This document shows positions 48,946-60,515 of a DNA stretch of 64,000 nt, piece after piece (the stretch's first letter is position 1; every line of letters starts with the position of its first letter). Below the pieces are notes generated by a model. It was not told the DNA's origin. It was given only the letters and a program-made list of their open reading frames with translations, and ran no database searches. The stretch is from Membranipora membranacea (taxonomy: Eukaryota; Bryozoa; Gymnolaemata; Cheilostomatida; Membraniporidae), in NCBI GenBank assembly GCA_914767715.1, contig OU612066.1:12405001-12469000 (forward strand). Reading direction: 5' to 3'. The position numbers were made by a program, and so were the translations under genes.

Positions 48946-49225
48946 TGTAGAACCCACAAACGTCGCAAACGTCAAAACGTCGCAATCTAGCGTTCCACTA
49001 ACGTCGCAATCCCAAAAACGTCGCAACGAAGGGTTTTTTAAACGTCGCAAACCCACAAACGTCGCAATTTTTTAAACGTCGCAATGGCTCGAACCCACTA
49101 ACGTCGCAAATGTCGCAACTCAATAAAAACGCCGAGTTGTCTCCTCGTTAGAGGCAATGCGATTTGCTATGATTAGTGGACAGGAGCTACAAACTTCAAA
49201 ACACTGTGGGGAATTGAATATCAAT
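48946..49225 (+). repeat. Left TIR of the Ginger element
   Basis: About 280 bp, matching the inverted right TIR at high identity. Eight exact CGTCGCAA units plus variants are spaced at 10-30 bp; they are candidate transposase-binding subrepeats. Confidence 0.9.
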
Positions 49226-49784
49226 GTTCAATTTTGGGCAATGGTTAATTGATGAGTATTTTTCGTGTCATTTGAATCTCTTTTTTTTTCACTCCACTTT
49301 CAGTGTCTTGTCACATCAGAATCCATTACTGCTACCATAAAAGGGATTGTTATGCTGTAATTTCATACGGATCCTAATCGGATATGGGTTTGTTGTTTGG
49401 CTCGGGGTGGCCCACTAGGCTGTACTGTTAGTACATATCTATATACTACACAAACTGACCTAAGTGTGAATTTGATCGACTTTCCATGGTTAAATGGCAG
49501 CAAGGGATCGACCCAGAAAACATTGAGCTGGCATAAATGGCTGCATTCATAAGCATCAATATCTCCGTTATTGCACTCATAGAGCGCCTTTAATATTAGG
49601 AGATTAATGTGTACTGATATCGATAACTGTGTTTGTGTTATTGGTTGAAGTCTCATGGTATTAATAGGTAGAGAGTATGAGATTAAGAGAAAAAACTGCT
49701 GGAAAACTGCCGTGTCACAGCATGAGTTTGCCATAATAGACATCTAATAAGTGTAATAAGGCGTTAACCAACTATCGGAGTTGT

Positions 49785-49846
49785 GCTGTTATCAGATGGA
49801 ATGAGTTATCCCCTTGAGGGGATAACTCATTCCATCTGATAACAGC
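49785..49846. repeat. Perfect 30-bp inverted repeat with 2-base centre
   Basis: Arms begin GCTGTTATCAGATGGAATGA and mirror exactly across TG. It lies inside the Ginger element, between the left TIR and the coding region. Function unknown: a cruciform, a terminator-like hairpin or a tiny foldback insertion are all possible. Confidence 0.95.
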
Positions 49847-50334
49847 TTATCAACATCTAGCAGATATATAGACATACAAGTCAAAATTTTTCAGCCCTGA
49901 ACTAAGTGACTGGAAACTCCAAAGTATTGTACCATGGTATACACTCATCTACATACTAACAGCCAATTGTATGGCTTTGGCTGCATACAAGAATCAATAT
50001 TATTTTGATAACTAGCCTTGTATAGTTTTTTTTCCAAATTGCTGCCATTATCCTTGAGATTAACTGTTATTTGGCAATAATTTATTTGGAAGGTTGTGAC
50101 ATTACAATTTCATATTTTTGGCTGCGTAGTGCAATCAACTTTATTTGATTTTGCGGAAGTGAGAATATAAACAGACATGACTGAGTATTTACAATTAAAA
50201 AAAAGTATAGCTGAGTTCTGCATAAGTAAGTGTGTGACAAAAATATGCTAATTTTAATATTGTGGTTATGATAAGTTCGTTAAATTTGTGCCTAGTAAAG
50301 AGTTCTGAAAATATGTACAATAAAAGGTATTACA

Positions 50335-50929
50335 TCAATATTTCTTCCAAAATATATCACTAACTACATACGATCCATTCCTTTCTGCCAACAAAACTAA
50401 CCAAGCGTTGTACCAAGCGCTGTTGGATACAAGCCACCTCTTGATCTCAATCATGAGCCCACTGTTTTTCCCGCTAGCTCGTGATATGGCTCTCACACTG
50501 GGTCGAATTACCGGCAGTTTGTGTGGATTCAACGTACTTTCAAGCTGAGCATTCATATAAATTGTTTCCCTTGGTATGAAGACATCATTGATTAGAAAGT
50601 TCAGCTCATGCATTTTCCTCACCATACAAAATGTGAGAATATCTCCAGAAAGAGATGATTGAACAATGTTGTTAACGATATGATTTTGGCAATGATAGTA
50701 AGGTTGGGCTGGGTCTTGTAACATACAATGATACAAACTCATACAATCCTTGCATCTCCAGCAACATCTCATATATTGTAAAGATATTGTCAATAACCAG
50801 AGTAAAGATAATTGTTAGAATTTCAACTGGAAGGTCTAACAAGTTCCCATTAACGTCTTCTGAGGCTTGTACAGCTGGCATGGGGCTTCGGGGCGTTACT
50901 GCTGGCTGCACCCTTGCTAGAGGAGTCAC
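50335..50929 (-). pseudogene. Downstream frames of the Ginger element, F-box-like
   Basis: Two overlapping minus-strand frames (50672-50929, then 50335-50793) that fit one broken reading frame. The first has LLDLPVEILTIIF, resembling the start of an F-box. The second is Cys/His-rich and then carries a basic C-terminal part without a known domain. The first frame overlaps the stop of the OTU frame within ATGTGA, offset by one base, so a lost base, a spliced exon or programmed frameshifting could join them. The F-box reading is weak. Confidence 0.4.
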
Positions 50930-53168
50930 ATCAACCTTGCTCTCTTTCTGAAGTTGATCTGGGGTGATCTTGTTATCACAGTAACAATATCAGCCAAATC
51001 TTGTCCAAGTGCGACGTAATGTTCTCCGTTGTTTTCTGGTAAATGACCAAGGACAATATATGGTTCACTTGGTTCAAATACGTTTTGGCCATCAGGTCGT
51101 ATCAGAATATTTGCTTCTGTTGTAGAGGATAGAATGAGTATCTGGATACTCAGCATTTCTGCAAGTGCATGGATCACGATATGGTCACGATATGTCCCAT
51201 CTCTACCCATGGAAACGAGGTAATCTGCTGGTGAGATGCTGGACAAATGATGATGCGAAATTTTATTTTGTTGTTGGGCCAAGAATGGGTGAGAAAGTAA
51301 ATAGTTCACTACCTCAGAACGAAGTGATTCATGGTTTGACCCATTTGAACTGAGTTGGAAAGCAACTGCATGGAAGAGGCAATTTCCGTCACCTATAGGG
51401 TCAAATATAACATTTAAAACATGCTCCGTTTCCAAGTTATTGATCCGGTCATTATGATCCAGCGGTTTCGTTAGCTCACTTGCAATTCGACTCTCTTGCT
51501 GTTTGTTCTGAGTGTAAGATGTGATGTCTTTCACTGAAAACCAAGATCTCTTATGATGGCCTGCATCATCCTTGTACAATAGTTTGTATTTGTAGAAATC
51601 AAGCGTGCGTTCGATCACAATGGCTTTTCTACACTTTTGTTTTGAGGTCACTCTGGACTTTTTAAAAGGTACCCTTACCAAGACTTTATCATAAATGTCA
51701 TAAACAGGAGTATTCAGTGTCTTTTCCTGTGCCTTCATCATACGTTTTGTGTAAACGCAAGTTGCCTGCCTAGCTTTCTGCTGAATTTCATTTGGGGTGA
51801 GAAAAGATCCACCATGCTTTGACCTGCCAAAGAACACCTCAAATGGAGACTGATTCCCTAAAACACGTTTGCGTCGATCATTCACCAATTTAATATTGTC
51901 CTTCAATCCGTCAGCCAAGCACAAAGAGTTACCTTTAAGAATGTCAAATGCAAACACACTCTGCAGCGTTCTGTGACTCCTCTAAACCTTTCCTTGGGAT
52001 TGCGGATGATAGGGATAGCTCTGTATGTGTTTGATTTTCCTGATTTTCAAAAGCTTGGTTACCTCCTCCTCAAATTCCTTTCCTTGGTCATTTTGAACAA
52101 TAAGAGGATCACCATAAGTGTCAAAGATATCCAACAGGGCAGCAGCCACCGATGAACTTGATTTACGCTGAAGAGGCCTTGCCCAACAAAATCGGCTCAT
52201 GACATCAAGAACTGTCAGGATGTAGCGATACTCTTTGCCATCATTGGCCAGACAAGAATCAGAAGATTTATCAACCAAACCAATTTGAATCCTTTCCATA
52301 ACCTGTTCAGCGGTGATTGGCGTGAATGGTGCTTTATTTGTAAAGGAAGTACGCAATTGGGTCTTGATGGAAATGCTCCGCAGATTTTCTTGGATGTTAC
52401 CCTCAGATTTTCCGGCGAATCTGTTCAACCTTCGATGTATCTCTCTTGCCCCACAGCCTTTACCCTTGTAGAAGAGCTTTTCGTTAGCTTCTCCAGTTTG
52501 TTTTTGGTAAGAACTCTTTGACCATCTATAAGCAAAACCAAATTGTTGGTTGGTTGAATGTAACAAAATTAACTTAGACCAAAGAAGACTACACAATAAC
52601 ACCCCGATAAATCCCAATATATTGGGTGTCAAATGTACCAAGGAAGTTTGAGCTGTTACATTAGAACAATCGATGATGCTCAGATAAGGAAACCTTTGTT
52701 CAATTACCATTTTAATAGGAGTTGTTCCCTCCCAAAGTAAAATAGGATAACTCATAACTATACTTTCTATATCGCACTTATGAAATAAATGTTATAGTAG
52801 AAAGTTAAACCATTCTCCCTGTTTAAACATAAACGAACCTTGATTACACATAGAAATGTACATGAACTACCACCTGAGAGCCCTGAATGTGTTTACTGTA
52901 GAGTTTGATCAATGGTACAAAAACCTGTGTACCTAGACAATAGTGTGTGCCATGTGAATGTTTTGTATTAACTGACCTATGAACAATACAGGGACAGCCC
53001 CTTTCACTGAGTATCTGTGTCTGTTGCGATAAAATTTCCATATGACCGCCAACTGTTCTTTAGTCCTCTCGTTGACAGGAACATTGAACTTCTCTGTGAT
53101 CATTGCAATCAAAAGATCATATTCTTCCTCGCTTAGTGTTTTGATTGATCTTGGCCCACGTGCAGATG
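50926..53168 (-). pseudogene. Ginger transposase: integrase plus OTU protease, broken
   Basis: An N-terminal exon of about 200 bp at roughly 52970-53168 (RGPRSIKTLSEEEYDLLIA onward, donor after LFI) precedes an intron. The main exon runs from near 52530 to 50926. It contains a helical H2C2-like lead, the integrase core (YILTVLDVMSRFCWARPL; QNDQGKEF; YPYHPQSQGKV), a GPY/F-like barrel (YDIYDKVLVRVPFKK) and an OTU domain (DPIGDGNCLFHA with catalytic Asp/Cys, GEHYVAL with His). A TAG at 51979-51981 falls exactly where the catalytic Glu of the D-D-E triad is expected. The first Asp also appears replaced by Gly (QIGLVDK). The frame is otherwise open across the TAG. OTU proteases cut ubiquitin chains; the role in transposition is unknown. 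Confidence 0.85.
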
Positions 53169-55897
53169 TTCTGTGAACTTCTATCAGAACCTAACAATTA
53201 TATTGATTTATTCAGTAGGTGTTTCAGCAACTCACTGCTCTCATCATGCACACATTTATGTCTCCTCAAATCCCTGAGTCAATCAAACATTCCACGCTAT
53301 TTTAAATCACATGTAGTGTTTAAGATATGTTTCCATAAAATTTAATGAATCACCATATAGCCCCCACAAGCACTAACTGTACTTGCTAGAAAATAAAGAG
53401 TGGCCAAGTTACAACCCGTAAAAAAATACATCATGGTTTTTTAGGGTCAAACCAGTACTGAAGATCAGGATTACGGGTTTTGTGTGATATGTAAGGACGG
53501 CTAAGTTTAGGCTTGCAGTAATATTTCACAACTGCATAGAAGTTAAATTAATGATCAATAGAATTTAAGTACTTACATAAAATATCGATAAATACCAGAG
53601 TAGTCTCATATTGCTGTGGTTGAGAATCAGCAAAACCTACAAAAAATGATAGTTGATGATTGAAAGACATTTTCAAGCTGTTGATAGGCGATGAAAACCT
53701 TTACCAGTTGCCACTCTGTAACCTAAAAATTTGACTCTATGCTTATATATGTATATATATATCACATAAATAAATTCATAAATATATAGGCATATTTATG
53801 TGATATTGGCGCTGGCTGACCATCATGTTATATTCATTTATTACTATGGATAATAAGTAGGCTAAGGCTACAGCAGATCTTTTCAGCTCTTTTTATTTTA
53901 TTTGTTGCACCCTCCCCTAGACTGAATAAGTAGTAGGCGTCCTACTGTATGTCTAGGCGGAAGAGATAGATACTAGCTGACTAGATAGACAAATGCAGGT
54001 TACATTTTAAGAGGGTGTTGGTGCTTTGGGTACCCAGGTATAGTTGAGCTGCAAAATTCTTCAATCTATTTCATTACTAAACAAGCAATGCATAATGTCT
54101 CAAATTAATTTATCTGCTGGTTGCTTAGCCTGTCTTGACAAGCTTTGTTGGAGGGTTTAACTATTCCCTATCGTTAGACTTTCAGCTTAGGGGATTTATG
54201 ACTTGGGATTTTGAATGACGTAACTCAGACCATTGTCGATCAATATATAACTTTATTGACGAGCTTTTACTGAGATTACAGCCGTTAAATCTATAAGAGA
54301 TTAACACAAACAATGACTATGTGACTATGTATGAACGCATTACACAGTTCTCAAAAAGTTAAATTTATACTCTTACTTTACAACTTTTAAAATAAAGTGT
54401 TACTTCCAATTGTAGAATAGTAAGGACTGTCAAACGCATCAATCCTGATGCCAAATTAAGCCTTTACACAATTCAGGGTATATATAATATAATTAATCCT
54501 TGAATGAGGAATGCAGGTTACAATAAAATAATAAGGTTAATATTCGTACATTTTGCCTTCTCTCCTTTAAACTTTCAAAACCGTCTGAGTTTATTTGCTA
54601 ATGAACTGAGTGCACTGACTCTTAAAGGAACACTGAAAATTTACTTTACTGAAGTTTCACCATATACATGGAACACACCAACACAAAGACCAGGGCGGGA
54701 CCAAATCCCCCCAGACCAATGACAGAGAGCCAACGCCCTGGATCCCCTGTTTGAAGAGTAAATTACTCTATTGTTCCCCGAAATTGGACTGAACCTAGTC
54801 CTGCAGATGGGACAACTAGCTGGGAGTTAAAACGAGTCTCCAGTTGAAGCTGGTGAAACAAAAGAAGTTTTAATTTGACACACAATACAGCGTTTGTTAT
54901 GTAATGAATTTTATTGTGTTTATGTTGAGCTGATGAGTATCTTTAAAGAGGGGTTCCCCCTCCTACCAGCAATGCTTATAAGGACAGGCTACTGTTGGAC
55001 ATGCTTTTGCAGGATGTAGCAATTCGAAGATTTCTCTTTCAGAGAGTAAACAATAACAAATCAATAAAATTTAATAGGATAAAAGATCCCATAATGCAAT
55101 TCTCTGGAATTCCCAAAGTATATTGGGCTAAATAGAATCTGACTTGATTTGTTTATGGAAACCCATATTTTTCATACTATTTAAACAAAGCCATTATTAA
55201 CAACGAACCGCTGGGTCACAAAGCAATATCAAATTCCGTAAATATGCAATTCAACTATCATTGACCTGCAGTCGACAGTCTCTTGTCCATAACTCAAATT
55301 TCTTCCACATGGATTTGAGTTTACTAACAGCATTGAGCTACAACCTGTCGTGGTCAATTCAAACTTTTATTAGACTGCAAAAACTGAGAGCACCAAGCTC
55401 AAAATCTTGTTCAAAGTTGCTCTCTGGATTGCAGTGTGATAAAAACACCATGACTATTACTCAATTCAATGTCGTATAATCACCACCAGCTGTTGTACGC
55501 TAATGGTTCATATGGGACCTGTTAAGGTTTTATTATCATAAAGTCTATATGGAAAACAAAAAGTTGAATTTCGGGAATGACGTAAAAATTGCTTATTCTA
55601 TATTTATAAAGGGAAATTCATAAAGAGATGGAGCGATTTATGCATGAATTATTTAACATTTTTCCGAATTTCTGATATTTCAAGTAGTGCAAACAACCTC
55701 ATAACAACTTTTGAGCATAGCCTATACCAAACATGACAGTATATTTCAGGCTTGACATGTATGCAGATACTCACCTTACTTGTGCTAAATTTTGATAAGC
55801 ATCCTGTATGAGACAGCAGTAATGAGTTCTGAAGGAACAATTTCTATCGTGATCCTAGGATTTCAAATTTTTTCTCTTATACGACTTGGTACACTAT
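53169..55897. other. Non-coding 3.0-kb part of the Ginger element
   Basis: No coding exon recognised between the transposase start and the right TIR. It probably holds the element's promoter, 5' UTR or introns. An AT-rich inverted repeat is at 53759-53806 (arms ATATCACATAAATA). Confidence 0.4.
53759..53806. repeat. AT-rich inverted repeat, 14-bp arms
   Basis: Arms ATATCACATAAATA and TATTTATGTGATAT with about 20 bases between. Low complexity; likely structural only. Confidence 0.8.
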
Positions 55898-56188
55898 CTT
55901 CAATATTTCAACTCCCACAGTGTTTTGAAATTTGTATGCTCCTGTTCACTAATCACAGCAAATCGTATTCATCGATTTGCATCTAACGAGGAGACAACTC
56001 GGCGTTTTTGTCGAGTTGCGACATTTGCGACGTTAGTGGGTTCGAGCTATTGCGACGTTTAAAAAATTGCGACGTTTGTGGGTTTGCGACGTTTAAAAAA
56101 CCCTTCGTTGTGACGTTTTTGGGATTGCGACGTTAGTAGAACGCTAGATTGCGACGTATTGACGTTTGCGACGTTTGTGGGTTCTACA
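55898..56188 (-). repeat. Right TIR of the Ginger element
   Basis: About 290 bp, inverted copy of the left TIR, with an extra short insertion near its inner end (around ATCGATGAATACG on the complementary strand). Confidence 0.9.
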
Positions 56189-56380
56189 CAGCCCCTTATT
56201 ATCAAAGTCATTTCCCACCACAGTCAAAACAAGCCTAATCCAAGGGCAACCTATATCATTTCACCTGTCAATAAGGATGTTTTCCTTTTTCTCCAACGCC
56301 AAATTACAATAAAACAGGGAAGCAAGATACCTTCGATAAAGAATCCATCACCTTGAATAAAAAGGCTTGCAAGGGAGATA

Positions 56381-57449
56381 CACTGTTTTGCTATAAAAAA
56401 AACCTCTTAATCTGTGGCAAAAAGACAATGACTTTTTGTTTCAAATCTATTGAGTACCGAAAATGAACAATGGCCATGAGCATTAATCTTAGACATAAGG
56501 GAATCACAATCGCTCAAGCTGACTTAGACTTATACTAGACATGGTAAACTTTCAGTCACTTATTTTTTTGTATTTTTTGCATTTATTGTGTTAAATCCTA
56601 TCCTAGCCCAGCCAAGGTCCTGTGTGTAACGTAACCCAGCAGAATTATTTACTCGTGGGGGGGGGGGAGCTGTCCAAGGGAGAGAATGAAAAGAATGCCA
56701 CTCTCAGCAACTCAGCAACTCCTTGCTCTCAGCGATCCATGCAAAGTTTGGAACACTAGGGTGGCGAGCCAAAACAACCCACATGCTAATTGCAACTGTA
56801 AAAAGTGAAACAGAATCAATCTACCTAGTCTTAGTTTGCTTCAACCCTACATTTCCTCTAATTTGCCCCTCTTGACTAAACTCTAGTTGAAGGAAGTTAT
56901 CTCATTCTTCTAACATATTGCATTATAATAAGAACTCATCTCGCCAGGAAAGTTACTGGCTGACTTAAAAAATATACTTTGTTGTTCTTTCCAAAATTTA
57001 GATCTCTGTGAATTGTATAGTTATTTACCTAGAGGAGTATTATCTAGACCTAGAGGTAAGTTATACTAGTTAGGGATTGCTTATTGTCAACTACCACTAA
57101 TTTACCAATTAGTTAGCTGAAGTGGAAGTTTCTATAGATTAATGTGACTTAGTTAAGTTGCTGTGAATTTCACAATTTCAAACCATCCGACTTGCTTTAT
57201 TGGAATGCTACTAATCAAGGTCGGTGATGTTATTAAAATGATATGTTGAAGCAAGGAGTTAAAGACACCTTGGTTGAAGGCTCCTTGGTTGAAGACAGCA
57301 TCAGTTTTAGCCTGTTTCAAACTATCCTAAATATGACAATCCATAGTAGATGATTACCCTAGTGCCAGACTCTTCCTGGCTGTCATGACCACGTCCAAAC
57401 TGTCCGGAGAGATAAGACACTGCTGTGGCATCCAAACCCAAATTTCTAA
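56381..57449. other. Non-coding repeat-derived sequence
   Basis: No gene. It contains a poly-G run at about 56659 and pieces related to the dispersed repeat at 36110-36445 (around 56800-56960). Probably the body of one or more decayed elements. Confidence 0.45.
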
Positions 57450-57745
57450 AGTTAACTTGGGAGGGAACGTTACAATGATTAAAAGCTTTAAGTTAAAAGG
57501 AAACAAGAAGCCTCAGTATCCATTACAACCAAGAAATGCTGGCTTTTTACTACAGCCCCTTATTGTCAAAGTCGTTCTCAGAAACAGAAAAAACTAGCCT
57601 CATTCAAGGGCAGCCTATATCATTTCACCTGTCAATAATAAGGATGTTTTCCTTTTTCTCCTTCTCCAAGTGACAATAAGACAGGGAAGCAATGGCCTTT
57701 GATAAAAAGAATCCATCACCTTGCATAATAAGGCTAACACGGAAA
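57450..57745 (+). repeat. Paralogue of the Ginger target region with an empty site
   Basis: It matches the sequence on both sides of the Ginger element (about 48840-48945 joined to 56189-56360), with shared blocks AAGCCTCAGTAT, CAGCCCCTTATT and AAGGATGTTTTCCTTTTTCT. Here CAGCC occurs once (57553-57557), as expected for an unoccupied target. So the Ginger inserted into one copy of a local repeat. Confidence 0.88.
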
Positions 57746-58003
57746 GACTCCACTCAACTCAAGATGCAGGTAATTTGTATCATTCCCCTATTATATCTCA
57801 TTCTTCTAAGAACTCATCTCACCAGGAAAGTTACTGCCAGAATTACTACAATCTTGATTGTATGTTGATTGGCAAATGAAAGTAATCACAAACAAAAGAA
57901 AAAACAATACAGTATCGCTCCTTCAGCACTTCATTACTTCAGTACTTCCGAACATAAATATATATTTAATGATACATTCAATTCTTTCCTCTTCTTTTTG
58001 TAG

Positions 58004-58799
58004 AACTTGAAGAAGTGGACAGACTGATCGGTGTATCAGCATGCCCGGCGTCTGCAAAGATTTATGAAAAACATTTTAACAAATTCAAAAAGTTCTGTGA
58101 TGGCATGGGCCTTTCTTACCAGATAGAAGCCTGTAAATCTTCTGTGGAGTTGTGGATTGCACATCTGAAGAAAGAGGGCCTTGCTTACAGTACAGTACTG
58201 ACTCACATCTCCGCCCTACGCCATTCTTTTCGCAATTTAGACCTAAAAGTATCCCTGGACTCAGAAAGACTCAATATGCTGCTGAAAGGGTTGAGGAATG
58301 AGTCTACAGCAGGCATGAAAACTGCAGTGTCTTCCAGTCATCTGCTCAGACTTAACAGGGCAGCTGAAATACTTGCTCCTAGAGTTGCGTGCCAATTTCG
58401 CTGCATGATGGCAGTAGCTTGTTACGGGCTTCTTCGACCATCAGAGTTTTGCACCACAGCTAGCTCCCATGCCCTTCTGTTCGGAGATGTGCATTGGTCA
58501 AAGAATAAAACCTCTTGTCATTTAACTCTGAGGTCATTCAAACACTCTAAGACAGAGACTAAGGTCAAACTTGTTGACAACTCCGGCGAACCCTTGAAAC
58601 CAGTGCTGTTGCTACAGCAATACCTGGATTTGTTTGGGCATAAACTCCCTGAGTCGCCACTCTTTGATGTTTCCGCCCAGGAGTTTGGGAAAATATTACA
58701 GTATGTAGCTTGAAAGAGAGGATGGACCGCAGCTCAGATCTACAGGTTCACGGCAGGTGGAAATCAGATGCCTACTTAAGTTATATTAAACATAACTGA
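58004..58799 (+). pseudogene. Tyrosine recombinase relic (DIRS/Crypton type)
   Basis: An acceptor at 58003 opens a frame of about 236 codons. It has a SAM-like N-terminal DNA-binding region (AKIYEKHFNKFKKFC, LAYSTVLTHISALRHSF), then the first catalytic Arg block CYGLLRPSEFC and RSFKHSKT. The frame ends after FGKILQYVA. In another frame (58722-58799) the end of the domain continues, SSDLQVHGRWKSDAYLSYI, holding the His/Trp block and nucleophile Tyr. The block with the HxxR motif between them is missing, so an internal deletion of about 40 codons with a frameshift has killed the enzyme. DIRS and Crypton recombinases move circular DNA intermediates. Confidence 0.85.
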
Positions 58800-58856
58800 T
58801 ACTTTATTGGGCTGGTTATTTGGCGAAAGGGAGTTCCGTTATAAACTCCTCTCCTT

Positions 58857-59071
58857 TGGTGCTAAATTTTCCGCCTTTTCTAAAGTATCGAGGCCGAATT
58901 TCCTCCTAAATGTTCTTGCCCTGCCCATGCTGTTCTCCAGCAACTTACTGTACTTACTTAAATGTTTATTTCTAACTTATTGGGTTTAACCAGGAAATGG
59001 CGTATTAGTCGCCCCCCTCCTATAGGGGAACCCCCAGCTATCTTGTTAATCATTGAGATAAGAAAAAATAC
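58857..59071 (+). repeat. Direct repeat, copy 1, after the tyrosine recombinase
   Basis: About 215 bp from GGTGCTAAATTTTCCGCC to AGATAAGAAAAAATAC. Matches 59433-59629 closely. Position just after the recombinase suggests one of the split direct repeats found in some DIRS/Ngaro/PAT elements. Confidence 0.85.
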
Positions 59072-59432
59072 AGAGTTTTTTACACCTAAAGAACTCATTT
59101 TTACTTGAGCAATGTGACAAGGCTCAGTTATTTAATAACACAGTGCTGTGTTATAACTGGTAAAATTTACTAGCTTTAACCTGGCCTTTGAGCCTCATAT
59201 TTTGTAGTTATCTTATCTTACCCTAAGCATTATCCTGTACCACGGCGCATCTTATAGCGAGTTTATGCAAATTTACTTATCTCGTTAGTTCGCGGGTTTT
59301 TCTCATCCCATTCATTCTAGACACTGAAGTGACAAGTCGTCTTTTCACAATTCCCACCCTCCCGCCCTAAAATAATACCTTATGTTACTATATTTCTCAG
59401 TGTGTGAAAGGTGACTTGGGTGCATGTGTGGT

Positions 59433-59629
59433 TGGTGCTAAATTTTCCGCCTTTTCTAAAGTATCGAGGCTGAATTTCCTCCTAAAAGTTACTTACTTAC
59501 TGTACTTACTTAAATGTTTATTTCTAACTTATTGGGGGTTAACCAGGAAATGGCGTATTAGTCGCCCCCCCCCCCTCCTATAGGGGAACCCCCAGCTATC
59601 TTGTTAATCATTGAGGTAAGAAGAAATAC
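59433..59629 (+). repeat. Direct repeat, copy 2
   Basis: About 197 bp; same as copy 1 except for loss of about 30 bp (TTGCCCTGCCCATGCTG region) and a longer C-run. The spacing of copies is about 576 bp. Confidence 0.85.
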
Positions 59630-60119
59630 TTATATGCTTATGATTGCATCGTATTTACCTAGCGCGGTAAACATTAGCTAGAGTTAAATGTAGATCGTTT
59701 TGTGACCACAGACATATAAACACTCATATTTGCATGCTTATGGGGAGGGGTGGGGTGGTCGACCCATTGTTAGGAAACATTAATTTTCCCTATAGCTGGA
59801 AAATAAGATAAATTATATATATAATTGAATGTTTCGCATACAGTGATAGAAAAACAACTTGGAAAAATGAGGAAAAAATGGAGAGACTAAATTGATGTAA
59901 CCGATGTAGCACGTCTGCCTGCCGGAAAAAAAGGCTACCCTTTTTACTGCATGGGGGTTGTGCCAACTCACAGTGGACCTCCGATATATATATAGTTCCA
60001 GTACCAAATCAAAAAAGTACTGCCGGCGTAATTACGTAAGACACACTCTAAATATCATTTAGTAGTGTTGATAAACATCCTCTCTGGCCTGTCACAAAGT
60101 CACTCTTTTTATTTTACAG

Positions 60120-60186
60120 GAAGATTGGTGATGTTCTCAGCTGAAATGTTTGCCATTTGTTCTTCACATCTACTGGATTAACATGA
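60120..60186 (+). pseudogene. Orphan copy of MUS81 exon 15 (duplication C)
   Basis: Same exon with acceptor, but the codon after L-S is TGA (TGT to TGA), so it is dead even as an exon. Confidence 0.85.
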
Positions 60187-60515
60187 GCAACACATTGATT
60201 AATGTCCGATAAAACTGGCTATGATTTTGTTGGTTGTTTGCAAAGATATTTTGCAGCAATATCATTATTTATTATTTATTTATGTACACAATATATCCAA
60301 AGGTAACAATGAGAGCTTTTACACGATGTTGACTTTACCCTTGCCTCTATAGGCTTTGTTCCCAAGATTATGAACCGAAGACAACATAGATTTTTCTTAT
60401 TATTTACTAACTTCTGCAAATACTCACTTTTTCAACTTTTGTTGGAAAAGATAAAAATAAGAAATCATTGATAGATGTCATATCAAGTGCAATCAACATT
60501 AATTCTTGAATATAT

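Larger units (their letters stand above)
48946..56188 (-). mobile_element. Ginger-type DNA transposon, 7.2 kb, TSD CAGCC
   Basis: Long TIRs (about 48946-49225 and 55898-56188) start TGTAGAACCCACAAACGTCG, fitting the TGTNR ends known for Ginger elements. The 5-bp flank CAGCC occurs on both sides (48941-48945, 56189-56193). An unoccupied relative of the target site is present at 57553-57557. Each TIR contains about eight copies of CGTCGCAA. The minus-strand coding part has a retrovirus-like integrase fused to an OTU protease, as in Ginger1. The integrase is broken, so this copy is not autonomous now. Confidence 0.9.

Noticed and set aside
51979-51981. An intron explaining the stop in the integrase
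   Set aside because: The frame stays open and homologous directly on both sides of the TAG, with no donor/acceptor pair that would remove only this codon.
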